NCBI GenBank assembly: GCA_048814795.1
Contig: CP184673.1
Location: forward strand, 2,126,318-2,190,317
DNA length: 64,000 nucleotides
Origin: Thermatribacter sp048814795
GTDB lineage: Bacteria > Atribacterota > Atribacteria > Atribacterales > Thermatribacteraceae
Reading direction: 5' to 3'
Of the stretch, positions 8,256 to 16,538 are shown piece after piece. A program made the translations under genes and the position numbers. Numbering within the stretch: the stretch's first letter is position 1; each line of letters opens with the position of its first letter. The notes below the pieces were generated by a model, which searched no databases, was not told the DNA's origin, and worked only from the letters and a program-made list of their open reading frames with translations.

Positions 8256-9386
8256 ATGCAGCTCAAATATCCCTTCTTCAAAATTGGCATAATTGGAGGA
8301 GGACAGCTGGCCAAAATGATGACCCAGGAAGCCAAAAAGATGGGTTTCTGGGTTAATGTACTTGATCCCAATCCCTCGTCTCCTGCCGGGCAACTCGCTG
8401 ATCGGCAAATAGTAGCCGATTTTTACGATCCCCAAGGCCTGAAAAGATTAGTGGAAGAAAGTGACGTTGCCACTTACGATATAGAACACGTAAACACCCA
8501 GGTCCTAAAAGAGGAAGGCTTGCGTCAAAAGATCTTCCCTTCTCCCGAGCTCTTAGAAATCATTCAGGATAAACTGCAACAAAAGAAAACCCTATCTGAG
8601 GGAGGTATACCTGTACCACGTTTTTTATCAGAAGTAAACCACAAAACATTCCAAGAACTGGGAAGCCCTGCCATATGGAAAGCCCGCTTTGGAGGATACG
8701 ATGGTAAAGGAGTGATCAAGATAGAAAAATTGGAGGACCTGGCTTCCCTCCCCAAGAAAGAAGCCTTTCTGGAAGAGCTGGTGACCATAGAAAAAGAACT
8801 TGCGGTAATTGTAGCCCGAAGTCGCTCAGGGGAAGTAACTATTTATCCGGTGCTAGAAATGACTTTTCACAAAGTAGCTCATATATGCGACCAGGTCTTT
8901 GCCCCAGCAAGGGTTTCTGAAAAAACAGCCCAGGAAGCACAAAGCATTGCTAAAAAATGTGTGGCTCTTCTTCAAGGAGTGGGTGTCTTTGCAGTAGAAA
9001 TGTTTCTCGATAAAAGCGGTAAGCTTCTGGTAAATGAAATAGCACCCCGCCCTCATAACTCCGGCCACCTCACGATTGAAGCCTGTGTTACTTCCCAGTT
9101 TGAACAACACTTGCGAGCAATCTGTGGGCTGCCACTCGGTTCAACTCGGCTTCTCAGCCCTGCAGTAATGGTGAATCTTCTGGGAGAAGAAAGTTCAGAA
9201 GGCATTCCCGTCGTTGAGGGACTTGAGGAAGCCCTGGCTATAGAAGGAACATCCTTTCATTTTTACGGCAAAGCACAAATCCGACCCTTGCGCAAAATGG
9301 GACACGTTACCATCCTGGACACTGACTTAGAAGAAGCCATCCGTAAGGCTCAGAGAATAAAAAAGATTTTACGTATTCGTTCCTGA
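8256..9386 (+). CDS. purK: 5-(carboxyamino)imidazole ribonucleotide synthase (PurK)
   Basis: The 376-residue ATP-grasp protein catalyses ATP- and bicarbonate-dependent conversion of AIR to N5-CAIR in purine synthesis. It shows KIGIIGGGQLAKMM at the N-terminus, the adenine-site region WKARFGGYDGKGV, and the metal/phosphate-binding block LVNEIAPRPHNSGH. The ATG at 8256 is preferred over a GTG at 8241 because the purine-rich AGGGGTGA lies at correct distance from it. No purE lies next to it; the mutase partner must be elsewhere. LarB in this window (43.3 kb) has a PurE-like domain but belongs to a different pathway. Confidence 0.93.
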   Translation: MQLKYPFFKIGIIGGGQLAKMMTQEAKKMGFWVNVLDPNPSSPAGQLADRQIVADFYDPQGLKRLVEESDVATYDIEHVNTQVLKEEGLRQKIFPSPELLEIIQDKLQQKKTLSEGGIPVPRFLSEVNHKTFQELGSPAIWKARFGGYDGKGVIKIEKLEDLASLPKKEAFLEELVTIEKELAVIVARSRSGEVTIYPVLEMTFHKVAHICDQVFAPARVSEKTAQEAQSIAKKCVALLQGVGVFAVEMFLDKSGKLLVNEIAPRPHNSGHLTIEACVTSQFEQHLRAICGLPLGSTRLLSPAVMVNLLGEESSEGIPVVEGLEEALAIEGTSFHFYGKAQIRPLRKMGHVTILDTDLEEAIRKAQRIKKILRIRS

Positions 9387-9430
9387 CAAAAGCTTTTGAC
9401 AGTAAATTGGTGAATAAAGAGGGTAACAAA

Positions 9431-10219
9431 ATGAAAATAGCTGTTTTCTCGGACATCCATGGAAACATCTTTGCTCTGGAAGCCGTGCTAAAAGATATAG
9501 AGAAAAATCACCCAGACCTTGCAGTATGCCTGGGTGATCTGGTGGGATATAACCCCTTCCCCAACGAAGTGGTCCAGAAAATCCACTCACTTGGCATTCC
9601 TACCATAATGGGCAATTACGATCAGGGTGTGGGTTTTGACCTCGACGACTGTGGTTGCGCTTATCGAAGTAGCGAAGAAAAGGCCAAAGGTCATATTTCT
9701 CTTTCCTGGACCAAAAAGACGCTAACCCCAGAAAATAAGGCTTTCCTGAGAAATTTGTTGCCTCGCTACGAAATCAAATACTCAAAACACCATCTACTCT
9801 TCGTGCACGGTAGCCCACGCCGTATCAACGAATACCTTTTCCCGGACCGTCCCAACTCCAGTTTTATTCATATGATGCAGAAAGAAGAGGCTAACGTTCT
9901 CATTTGTGGGCACACCCACATTCCATTTGTAAGAGAAGTCGGTACCCTAAAGGTAATCAATGATGGGAGCGTGGGCCTTCCCAAAGATGGCGACTGGAAA
10001 GCCTGCTGGGTACTAATCGAAATCGAAGAAGAGGTTAAAGCAAATTTTCAAAGGAGCAGTTACGACCGGGAACTTTTGCGAGCTGGCTACAAACGCAACC
10101 CGGAACTCCCCTTCTTTGCAGCAGAACTAATGAAAGAGCAAGAAAACAACCCGGAAAATAAAGCAGAGAACCCCCTGGGGAGGGTCCTCTGCCTGCTGAA
10201 AAATCCAAATACTTTTTAA
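9431..10219 (+). CDS. Metallophosphoesterase family protein
   Basis: The 262-residue calcineurin-like phosphoesterase has the metal-binding motifs in order: FSDIHGNIFALEAV (DxH), CLGDLVGYNPFP (GDxxGY), IMGNYDQ (GNxD/H), FVHGSPR and ICGHTHIPF (GHTH). It belongs to the YfcE/MPP protein-phosphatase-like group; the natural substrate is unknown. The ATG at 9431 has GAGGGT eight bases upstream; a TTG at 9407 is less likely. The C-terminal 40 residues are a charged tail. Its stop overlaps by a few bases the stop of the chemoreceptor pseudogene on the other strand. Confidence 0.85.
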   Translation: MKIAVFSDIHGNIFALEAVLKDIEKNHPDLAVCLGDLVGYNPFPNEVVQKIHSLGIPTIMGNYDQGVGFDLDDCGCAYRSSEEKAKGHISLSWTKKTLTPENKAFLRNLLPRYEIKYSKHHLLFVHGSPRRINEYLFPDRPNSSFIHMMQKEEANVLICGHTHIPFVREVGTLKVINDGSVGLPKDGDWKACWVLIEIEEEVKANFQRSSYDRELLRAGYKRNPELPFFAAELMKEQENNPENKAENPLGRVLCLLKNPNTF

Positions 10220-10734
10220 ACCTGGAAAACGGAAATCTTGCTTCTCAAGTCCTCAGCAAGCTTGACCAATGTCTCAGTAGCAGAAGTGATTTCCTCAAGA
10301 GAAGCACTCTGTTCTTCGGTAGAAGCAGAGACCTCTTCGCTGGAGGCAGCGTTTTCCTCAGCGATGGAAAATGGTAAACCAGCTTACCACTTCCTGGATC
10401 GATAAAAAGATCGGAAACGGATGCTTTAGCTGTTTCCGTGGCTCTTTTGAAAAATAGATGTTGTGAAAAGTTGACTCGGTTGCCCTGGCTATCGGTAGCC
10501 TCGCCATCAGGATTAGCCCAGAAAGAATTAAGAGCACCTAAGCTCAACCTACCTGCTTCGGCCTGTCACATTTTTTTCTTTAATCACCACATCTATGGCT
10601 TTTGCCCCCAACCCTACCAGATCACTCATCTCTCTATTGGCTCTGTCCAGTAAAGACTTTTGAAAGCCGGAAAGACCGTAAAAACCAACAAAGCACAGTG
10701 GCAAAAGAGAAAACAGTAAAAACCAGAAAAGCAA
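10216..10734 (-). pseudogene. Methyl-accepting chemotaxis protein, collapsed pseudogene
   Basis: Three pieces of one chemoreceptor gene lie in correct order on the minus strand but in broken frames. First comes a transmembrane start (LFWFLLFSLLPLCFVGFYGL, frame ending near 10549). Next is a Cache/PDC sensor piece (NRVNFSQHLFFKRATETAK and SDLFIDPGSGKLVYHF). Last is the signature C-terminus SIAEENAASSEEVSASTEEQ, ending SKISVFQV at 10216. The second membrane helix, HAMP and most of the signalling hairpin are missing, so a gene of more than 1.5 kb has shrunk to 0.5 kb. Junctions lie near 10548 and 10372. It follows cheW on the same strand. Confidence 0.88.
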
Positions 10735-10774
10735 CTTCCCCCCCTCAAGCTACTCCTTCATCTCAAATGTCTCC

Positions 10775-11269
10775 TCAGCTTTCGTTTGCCTCCTCAATTT
10801 CTTCGAGTTTGGCCTTTTCCTCTTTACTGAGTACCTTCTGAAGGTCCAGAATTATTACCAGTTTATCCTCGAGCTTACCCACTCCCCTGATATATTCTTC
10901 ATGAATGGAAGCAATAAGGGGGGAAGGAGGTTCAATCTTGTCCTCAGAAATGCGTAACACCTCATCAACCGCATCTACTACCATACCGACTGTATGAGGA
11001 ACCACTTCAACCACTATGACTCGAGTATCTTTGGTTACTTCCTTCTCAGGCAGCCTAAAACGCTTACGAAGGTCTATAATCGGGATAACCTGCCCTCGTA
11101 GATTAATGACCCCTTCCACAAAAGAAGGTGCTCCCGGAACCTTAGTCGGTGGTTGGAAACGAATTATTTCCTGCACCTGATGGATGTCTACACCATAATA
11201 CTCTTTACCCAGTTGAAAAACCACTAACTGCACCTCGTTAAAAGAACGTCCGCTCTCTCGGGCATTCAT
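10775..11269 (-). CDS. cheW: Chemotaxis coupling protein CheW
   Basis: The 164-residue protein has a complete CheW domain: VVFQLGKEYYGVDIHQVQEI, the conserved VEGVINLRGQVIPIIDLRKR, and VVEVVPHTVGMVVDAVDEVL. It links chemoreceptors to the CheA kinase. It ends with an acidic coiled segment KEEKAKLEEIEEANE. The only receptor next to it is a pseudogene, so CheW must serve receptors elsewhere or the local chemotaxis unit is in decay. No cheA or cheY is in the window. Confidence 0.95.
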   Translation of the reverse strand: MNARESGRSFNEVQLVVFQLGKEYYGVDIHQVQEIIRFQPPTKVPGAPSFVEGVINLRGQVIPIIDLRKRFRLPEKEVTKDTRVIVVEVVPHTVGMVVDAVDEVLRISEDKIEPPSPLIASIHEEYIRGVGKLEDKLVIILDLQKVLSKEEKAKLEEIEEANES

Positions 11270-11387
11270 TACAACAACTCCCCCTTTCTCAGTCCTTAAA
11301 TTTAAATATCGGCAAAAAGACCATTTTCTTTAGGGAGAAAAAGGATTTTTGCGAAAACTACTGTAAATAAATCGAGACAGATTAGCT

Positions 11388-11600
11388 GTGACATCCTCCC
11401 CCTAATGAATTAGGGGGCATCCCAGCATGGGATAGCGGCACACGCCGCAGGTTAGCCAGCATTCCCCGGTCTACCCGGATCATCACCTTGGCCTTAAGGG
11501 GTGTCACGCTCCCCTTTCTCCCGGGGTCATGCCCCGAGAGCATCGAGCGCTTTCGCGGCTATGTTTATTGCCCCCACCCTGTCCGCATCAGACTGGTATC
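11388..11600 (-). ncRNA. Probable TnpB guide (omega) RNA scaffold
   Basis: In IS605-type elements the guide RNA overlaps the 3' end of tnpB and ends at the right end of the element. Here the 139 bases after the tnpB stop hold three stable hairpins in a row (11435-11448, 11419-11433, 11398-11417), followed on the minus strand by GGATGTCAC and the flank. The guide would then begin at 11387 and read AGCTAATCTGTCTCG into the flank. The 5' limit is arbitrary. This is inference from family knowledge plus visible hairpins. Confidence 0.6.
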
Positions 11601-12645
11601 CACACTTTACGCATTTAAACCAGCCTTGGATCTTCCGGTTATACCGGGAAACATTCCCGCACTTCGGACAAGTCTTGGAGGTCTCCTTGGGATCGACGTA
11701 GATTACAGGCACTCCGGCAAGGGCTGCCTTGTATTCGATGAACGAGGCCAGCTCCTTAAAGTTCCACCCGGACATCATCCGGTTGAACTTCTTTGATCCT
11801 TTGGTCCGCTCGCGGATACCCAGCAGGTTCTCAAGCGCGATGGCTTTGCCCTCAGCTTTTGTTATTTCAACTATGCGCTTTGAGATGCAGTGGTTGATAT
11901 ACCGCATCCACCTTGTTTCGCGGCCGGCTTCTTTCTTGACTCGGGAAAGCCTGCCCGATTGCTGAAGGGCTCTTCGCCGCTGTGCCCACCGTTCCTTGCG
12001 CCATCTGACCTGGCGACCGTCAAAAAAGATGTTATGGGACAGCACGGCAAGCTTTACTATGCCGAAGTCGACCCCGATTACGCCGCACGGCTCGTTTAAG
12101 TGAGTCTCATATACTAATGATATGGCAGCATACCACTCTCCCTCTTTACCATGCCATATCTCCATGGACCCTTGTTGGCAGGAACCTCCTGCCAGGTCCT
12201 GGAGCCTTTTTGCATGGTATTTAGAAGTGGCAATGGGCACTGCTATCTGGCTCCTGCCGGAGGAGACGGGGAACTTAATGACCCATGTGCCTGACGGCAG
12301 CTGATGTATTGAATAGCAGTCCTGCCGCACCATTACCGGAACTATCCGGTCAAATTTGGGCAGGCTGGATTTCTTGCCATTTTTTGTGCGGGAAAGGTAT
12401 GAGCGATAAGCTGAGAGTGCTTTGAGCATGGCGCACTGGAGTGTAGCACGGTTGAGGTCGAATAGTTCACAGGCTTTGTGGTAGGTTTCCCGGTTTAACT
12501 TTGCCCTGCTGGTAGTGTTCAAAGTTTCGGCCTGCTTTTGGAACCAGGCGCAGGCTTTTCGATATGTTTCCAGCATGCGAACCATCTTCTCCAGTTTGCC
12601 TTTGTTTGGGGATAGGAGTTTTACCTTTAGTGTTACTGTCTGCAT
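11527..12645 (-). CDS. tnpB: RNA-guided endonuclease TnpB (OrfB)
   Basis: The 372-residue protein appears intact. It starts at an ATG with GGAGGAG upstream. The N-terminal helical recognition part is followed by the RuvC-like nuclease: GVIGVDFGIVKLAVL (first Asp), AIALENLLGIRER (Glu), a zinc ribbon CPKCGNVSRYN with FKCVKCGYQSD, and the last catalytic Asp in SDADRVGAINIA. TnpB proteins cut DNA next to a short motif, guided by an RNA from the element's right end. Base composition is higher in GC than the flanks, suggesting recent arrival. Confidence 0.93.
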   Translation of the reverse strand: MQTVTLKVKLLSPNKGKLEKMVRMLETYRKACAWFQKQAETLNTTSRAKLNRETYHKACELFDLNRATLQCAMLKALSAYRSYLSRTKNGKKSSLPKFDRIVPVMVRQDCYSIHQLPSGTWVIKFPVSSGRSQIAVPIATSKYHAKRLQDLAGGSCQQGSMEIWHGKEGEWYAAISLVYETHLNEPCGVIGVDFGIVKLAVLSHNIFFDGRQVRWRKERWAQRRRALQQSGRLSRVKKEAGRETRWMRYINHCISKRIVEITKAEGKAIALENLLGIRERTKGSKKFNRMMSGWNFKELASFIEYKAALAGVPVIYVDPKETSKTCPKCGNVSRYNRKIQGWFKCVKCGYQSDADRVGAINIAAKALDALGA

Positions 12646-12828
12646 ATAGTATCTCCTCCAGTTTACTTAAATTTCAGCATAACCGGAGAAAAATAGTAAG
12701 TCGCCATTTATCTCCCGATTAAAATCGGGGGTATTCTGGCGGGATTTTTGTAAATTAGCTGTAATAAAGTAAAAGCAAGTACAAATATGCAAGAAGGAGC
12801 TTTATGTAAGTCTCACGGTTTTGCCGTT

Positions 12829-14067
12829 TCAGTACCTTCCATATTTCTCTATTAATCCATTAAGCCTCTCACGATAATAAGCAAACTCGGCAAAACCTAC
12901 TTCAGGAGGGATCAAGTGATCCCCAAAAGGTATATATCCACCACTCTTAAGCACTTCCTCTACGGGCTCCAAAATTTGATCAACCCGCTCTCTTCCTTTA
13001 GCTATTTCTCCTTTTGGTATGCCTCCAAGCAACTGAAGACGAGGGAAGGTTTTCCGTACTTTTAAAAGGTCCATCCCACAACTTACCTCGATAGGATAAA
13101 GTCCCGTAATGCCTCCTTCCAGAAGCAAAGGAATAATATCAAAACAATACCCATCGGTATCAAGAAGAATCACATCAACACCTTTACTTTTCATAAAATC
13201 GGTCAAACGACGATAATAAGGAACCATAAAGTTTTTGATAATCGCCGGAGAAATCATGGGACCTTTACCAAAAGACATATCCTCCCAGATATGCAGAGCG
13301 TCCACTTCTACCTGAGACAATACTTCTTCATATACCGCACACCACAGGTTAGTGAAGGTTTGCAACATATCGTGAATCAAGTCAGGATCGTCGTAATAGG
13401 CCAGAAAAAGTTTGTCATATCCCATGAGATGGGCCAGAGTTCCAAAAAGACCGTGGGGATAACCACCTAAAACCAGAGGAAAGTCTCTTTCCCAATACCA
13501 TACAAGCAATTCTTCCCAGTTAGGTGGAAAGCGATCCGCAATGTCATCCAGGCGCAAACGTTCCTCTTTAAGTCTTAGCCAGCTTTCCCTGTCTTTAATC
13601 GGATACTCCAAACCAGAAGGCAACACTGCTGGTCCTTTTAAGAAATGCCTTTTTACACCATCGATGTCCTGATATACAAGGTGTTCCTCGTCTTCCTCCA
13701 AAACCACAACTTCAAAAGGAGGAGAAAATAGAAGATTGACGTTAACCAAAATCTGGCTTTTATCCATCCCAAAATAGTTCCTGATATCATAATCAAGTGG
13801 GAAACCCTGAGTGGGCCAGTATAGACCCCCACCAGTGACAGCTATACCCTGAGGAAGATCCTTGCTACCAACGGAGCTCCAGGCAGGCACATAAAGGCTG
13901 GCCGTGGGAGTGTTTATTCTATCAGAAATCCGGGGATAATATTTTTTTGGCAATCCTTCTCTATAAAAACGATCAACAGTTCCTCCCCAATAGCCAAATT
14001 CCCACTTTAAAGTATGAACCTCGGTATTGAAATGCATAACCTCGTGGAAGCGTTCTCGAGCATTCAC
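12829..14067 (-). CDS. Uroporphyrinogen decarboxylase (URO-D)-like family protein
   Basis: The 412-residue protein belongs to the broad URO-D/MtaA-like barrel superfamily. It begins MNARERFHEVMHF, and has DALHIWEDMSFGKGPMISP (about 265-283), LLDTDGYCFDIIPLLLEGG and LLGGIPKGEIAKG in the C-terminal half, with GGYIPFGDHLIPPEV near the end. It is not a haem enzyme by context: no hem genes are near. The same subfamily is commonly found beside sugar transporters, and here it directly follows a ribose-type permease gene (gap 13 bases). The reaction is unknown. It is one of three paralogues in this window. Confidence 0.8.
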   Translation of the reverse strand: MNARERFHEVMHFNTEVHTLKWEFGYWGGTVDRFYREGLPKKYYPRISDRINTPTASLYVPAWSSVGSKDLPQGIAVTGGGLYWPTQGFPLDYDIRNYFGMDKSQILVNVNLLFSPPFEVVVLEEDEEHLVYQDIDGVKRHFLKGPAVLPSGLEYPIKDRESWLRLKEERLRLDDIADRFPPNWEELLVWYWERDFPLVLGGYPHGLFGTLAHLMGYDKLFLAYYDDPDLIHDMLQTFTNLWCAVYEEVLSQVEVDALHIWEDMSFGKGPMISPAIIKNFMVPYYRRLTDFMKSKGVDVILLDTDGYCFDIIPLLLEGGITGLYPIEVSCGMDLLKVRKTFPRLQLLGGIPKGEIAKGRERVDQILEPVEEVLKSGGYIPFGDHLIPPEVGFAEFAYYRERLNGLIEKYGRY

Positions 14068-14080
14068 TTTCCCAACCTCC

Positions 14081-15088
14081 TCAACGCCTTCTTTGTCTAA
14101 GCTGGTCTATACCCACTGCACCAAGCAACACAATACCCTGTACAACCTCCTGCCAGAAAGAAGAAACATTCAGGATAACCAATCCGTTGGTCAGAGTCCC
14201 CAGAATCAAAACACCCAACAACGTACCCCAAACATTGCCCGAACCACCGGAAAGACTGGTCCCACCGAGAATCACAGCGGCAATTACTGTTAAAATAGTT
14301 CCCGAAAGGGCAGCCGGAGCTGCTGCACCCAACATTGAAGCAACCAGAATGCCGCTCATGCTACCAGCGAATCCTCCAAATACGAAAAGGATAGTCAAAA
14401 TCTTGGCGTTATTGATACCGCATAGCTTGCTGGCAGTTGGATTACCACCCACCGCATAAACTGAACGACCAAACGGCGTATATGCTAAAAGAGCAAAGAA
14501 AAAAGAGAAAAAAGCTAACATCAAAATAATAGGAAATGGTATCCCCAAGAAACTGCCCATACCAATGAACTGAAACTCGGGAACCAGAATACTAACCGTC
14601 AATCCCCCTGTTAAAACCAGTGCTAATCCTTCTATAATGTTCAACATACCGAGTGTGGCTATAAAAGAGTTGATACCCGCTCTGGTCACCGAAAGAGCAT
14701 TACCAAATCCCACAGCTACACCAATACCCAGAGCAAAAAGCACTGCCAGCCAGATATTCCACCCCGCCGCGTAAAGAATACCAGTTAACACTCCTGCAAG
14801 CTGGGCTGAAGCTCCCATCGATAAGTCCATGGCTCCCGCAATGAGCAAGGGTGTTTGTGCAGCTGCCATAATACCAATATAGGCCATGTTGGAAGCAATA
14901 TTAGAAAAGTTACGCAAAGTAAGAAAAAAAGGAGAAAGAATACTAAACACAACACACAAAGCAACATAGAAACCCAAAAGAAATAAAACTCCAGAAGCCC
15001 TACTCCACGGATATCTCTTCTTTTTCGCCACCCATGGCAAGGTAAAGGATGGCTCGTTGATTGGCTTCTCCCTTTGCAAATTCTCCAA
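14081..15088 (-). CDS. Ribose/galactose-type ABC transporter permease
   Basis: This is a BPD_transp_2 (RbsC-like) permease of about 335 residues with around nine hydrophobic segments. Family blocks are GAMDLSMGASAQLAGVLTG, NSFIATLGMLNIIEGLAL, GRSVYAVGGNPTASKLCGI and AAVILGGTSLSGGSGNVWGT. The start is uncertain: TTG codons at 15091 and 15088 follow AGGGGGT and overlap the end of the upstream ATPase fragment, as in rbsA-rbsC pairs. Since the ATPase gene is truncated, this permease is probably an orphan of a broken transporter and may not be functional in its original system. Confidence 0.85.
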   Translation of the reverse strand: MENLQREKPINEPSFTLPWVAKKKRYPWSRASGVLFLLGFYVALCVVFSILSPFFLTLRNFSNIASNMAYIGIMAAAQTPLLIAGAMDLSMGASAQLAGVLTGILYAAGWNIWLAVLFALGIGVAVGFGNALSVTRAGINSFIATLGMLNIIEGLALVLTGGLTVSILVPEFQFIGMGSFLGIPFPIILMLAFFSFFFALLAYTPFGRSVYAVGGNPTASKLCGINNAKILTILFVFGGFAGSMSGILVASMLGAAAPAALSGTILTVIAAVILGGTSLSGGSGNVWGTLLGVLILGTLTNGLVILNVSSFWQEVVQGIVLLGAVGIDQLRQRRR

Positions 15089-15177
15089 CAACTTTACCCC
15101 CTTCCATAACAAAAATGCGGTCACTTAACGCCATAACCTCTGGCAAGTCTGAGGAAAAAACCAAAATACCTATGTTA
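15000..15177 (-). pseudogene. 3' remnant of sugar ABC transporter ATP-binding protein (RbsA/MglA-like)
   Basis: Reading the minus strand from 15177 gives IGILVFSSDLPEVMALSDRI, then FVMEGGKVVGEF and AILYLAMGG, ending at a TAG at 15000-15002. This is the C-terminus of an RbsA/MglA-type ATPase (compare ISSEIPELLALSDRI in the intact copy at 21.7 kb). The rest of the gene, including both ATP-binding cassettes, is gone; the frame stops at the terminal repeat of an ISLre2-like element. The 3' end overlaps the permease start. Confidence 0.85.
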
Positions 15178-15990
15178 GTGTAAATTTATTGTAGGTATTC
15201 TTCAGAGAGAAAGGAGTACAAAAAACCTCACCATCCAGAGTACGTGGTATAAGTCTTGTTGGAAACAACCAAAGGAATACCCCGGAGGTGAGGTTCTGTG
15301 AATATGGTACAGCAAATCTTCAAGGGGTTCCAGAGGATTCTGGAATTATCCCTCCATTTCCTGGAGAAGAGTATGGATTTCCAGGGGTTTGAGGAGAAGC
15401 TCTGGGAGACCATGAACACCATTCTCACCCTCTTTGGGGATGTCACCTACAGGAGAACCTACTACAAGCACAAAGGCACCAGAGAATACCTGCACCTTCT
15501 GGATGACCAGATTGCTTTCAGGAAGAAGAGAAGGATTGATCCTCTCCTGGAAGCCCTGGTTCTTAAGAAGGCCACAGAGCTCTCCTACCAGAAAGCGGGG
15601 AGGGAAATCCTTCCCCAAAATCAGAAATGTATTGTCAGTCCTGAGGTGGTGAAGAGGTTGGTCCATAATTTGAGGAAAGATGAAAAGAAGGAAGAAGAGA
15701 TTCCGGAGAAGAAGCGGAAACCAGGAAAGAAGCTCCCTCCTTCACCCTTTCCCCTGAAACCATAAAGCAAGAGAAGGAGAAAGGAAGAGCAGTTTTCCGA
15801 GAAATCTATAACCACATCCCGGTGATGCGAGAACCGGTGAGTGCTCTAAGCACGACCCTCAAAGCCCTGACCCAGGATATATCCTGGATTCCTGTGATAT
15901 GAAAGACTGCAATCTGGATGAGTGCGGGAAAAGAAAGTAAATCACGAAACGGAGAGGGTTTTAAAAAATATCCCTACAATAAGTTGACGC
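15178..15990 (+). mobile_element. Decayed ISLre2-family (UPF0236) insertion sequence
   Basis: Imperfect 21-bp inverted repeats (15178-15198 and 15970-15990, 17 of 21 matching, core TTATTGTAGG) bound an 813-bp element. Inside is a 155-residue frame (15298-15765) whose middle ILTLFGDVTYRRTYYKHKGT and LSYQKAGREI match the N-terminal part of ISLre2/UPF0236 transposases. The catalytic region is missing: after 15765 only a short remnant in other frames remains. It is therefore a non-autonomous remnant. It separates the truncated ATPase gene from an IS3 remnant and shows no clear target duplication, suggesting deletions around it. Confidence 0.8.
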
Positions 15991-16080
15991 TATCCGGTTT
16001 TTTTCCTCTCGAATCAGCCGAAGAATCTCCAACTTGAATTCTCGATCATGCTGCCTACGAACCACTTTCCCATTTTCCAT
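15991..16080 (-). pseudogene. IS3-family OrfA remnant (N-terminal 30 codons)
   Basis: From an ATG at 16078-16080 the minus strand reads MENGKVVRRQHDREFKLEIL then RLIREEKNRIAS, the start of the helix-turn-helix of IS3-family OrfA (family style RREFDREFKLEVLRL). The frame runs into the ISLre2-type terminal repeat after about 30 codons. No orfB is seen. It appears to be cut by the adjacent element. Confidence 0.65.
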
Positions 16081-16131
16081 TCTTTGACACCCCCAATTGA
16101 GATTATACTCTCTTTTCTTTGTCTCCGCCAA

Positions 16132-16296
16132 ACTGGGGAAGTCCAGGCTTCGTCGTAAAGACCTTTTGCATAGTATTCGTTTCCCTGAGAAAAGTACGTC
16201 TCGGCTTCTGTGGCGAGCCCGGTATATGCTAAACTAAAACTACCAAAGAAGGAACACACAAAGACCAAAAATTGCACTACAAGCCTCTTTCATCAT
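16132..16296 (-). pseudogene. Truncated, frameshifted exported TPR protein gene
   Basis: An ATG pair at 16291-16296 with AAGGAGGGG upstream starts a short frame that breaks, and the next frame gives a signal-peptide-like stretch (FLVFVCSFFGSFSLAYTGLA) followed by EAETYFSQGNEYYAKGLYDE, a typical first tetratricopeptide repeat. The gene then loses homology near 16132 where IS3-derived sequence begins. It is a broken exported TPR protein gene of unknown role. Confidence 0.6.
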
Positions 16297-16407
16297 AATC
16301 CCCTCCTTAATACGCGTAGCGAAGATATTATACCACCCACGAATAGATTCGAGCTCAGCCAATAAGGCCAACGAACTCAGAGGGAATAAAAAAAGAAAGC
16401 AAAAACC

Positions 16408-16452
16408 GGCGCGCCCGGAGGGAGTCGAACCCCCAACCTACGGATCCGTAGT
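16408..16452 (-). repeat. 45-bp duplicate of the 3' half of tRNA-Arg(ACG)
   Basis: These 45 bases match exactly, in opposite orientation, bases 29567-29611 of the intact tRNA-Arg gene, from the anticodon stem-loop through the T arm to the acceptor end (CC of CCA). The 5' half of the tRNA is absent, so this is not a functional tRNA. Duplicated tRNA 3' halves are the classic attachment-site scar of integrative elements, but the two copies are inverted and no integrase gene is in the window. Confidence 0.9.
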
Positions 16453-16507
16453 ACGCCCCAAGACGGCGATGCTAAAATGTAAACCTCGAGTGTCCTCTTT
16501 CTGGCAA

Positions 16508-16538
16508 GGTTGAGCTCCGTAGCTTCACGGACTCACCC
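16508..16538. other. Strong hairpin next to the tRNA fragment
   Basis: An inverted repeat pairs GGTTGAGCTCCGT (16508-16520) with ACGGACTCACCC (16527-16538) around a 6-base loop, with one mismatch and one bulge. It lies 55 bases from the tRNA-Arg fragment inside a 180-base stretch without a coding frame. It could be an element end or part of a structured RNA; I could not match it to a known class. Confidence 0.45.

Larger units (their letters stand above)
11388..12760 (-). mobile_element. IS200/IS605-type element carrying tnpB only
   Basis: The element runs on the minus strand from a left end at about 12760 to a right end at about 11388. The left end has a hairpin (CCCGATT at 12714-12720 with AATCGGG at 12723-12729) enclosed by CGCCA/TGGCG. 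The right end has three consecutive hairpins at 11398-11417, 11419-11433 and 11435-11448. The motif TTAC (minus strand, 12764-12761) precedes the left end. The 9-mer ATTAGCTGT occurs at both boundaries (11381-11389 and 12754-12762). No tnpA is present, so movement would need a transposase in trans. Boundaries are inferred from these hairpins and repeats. Confidence 0.85.

Noticed and set aside
11488..12304. Plus-strand frames opposite tnpB
   Set aside because: They are shadows of tnpB, whose catalytic and zinc-ribbon motifs are intact on the minus strand.
16408..16452. A second tRNA-Arg gene
   Set aside because: Only the 3' half matches; no D arm or 5' acceptor strand can be folded from the neighbouring sequence, and no group I intron boundary fits.
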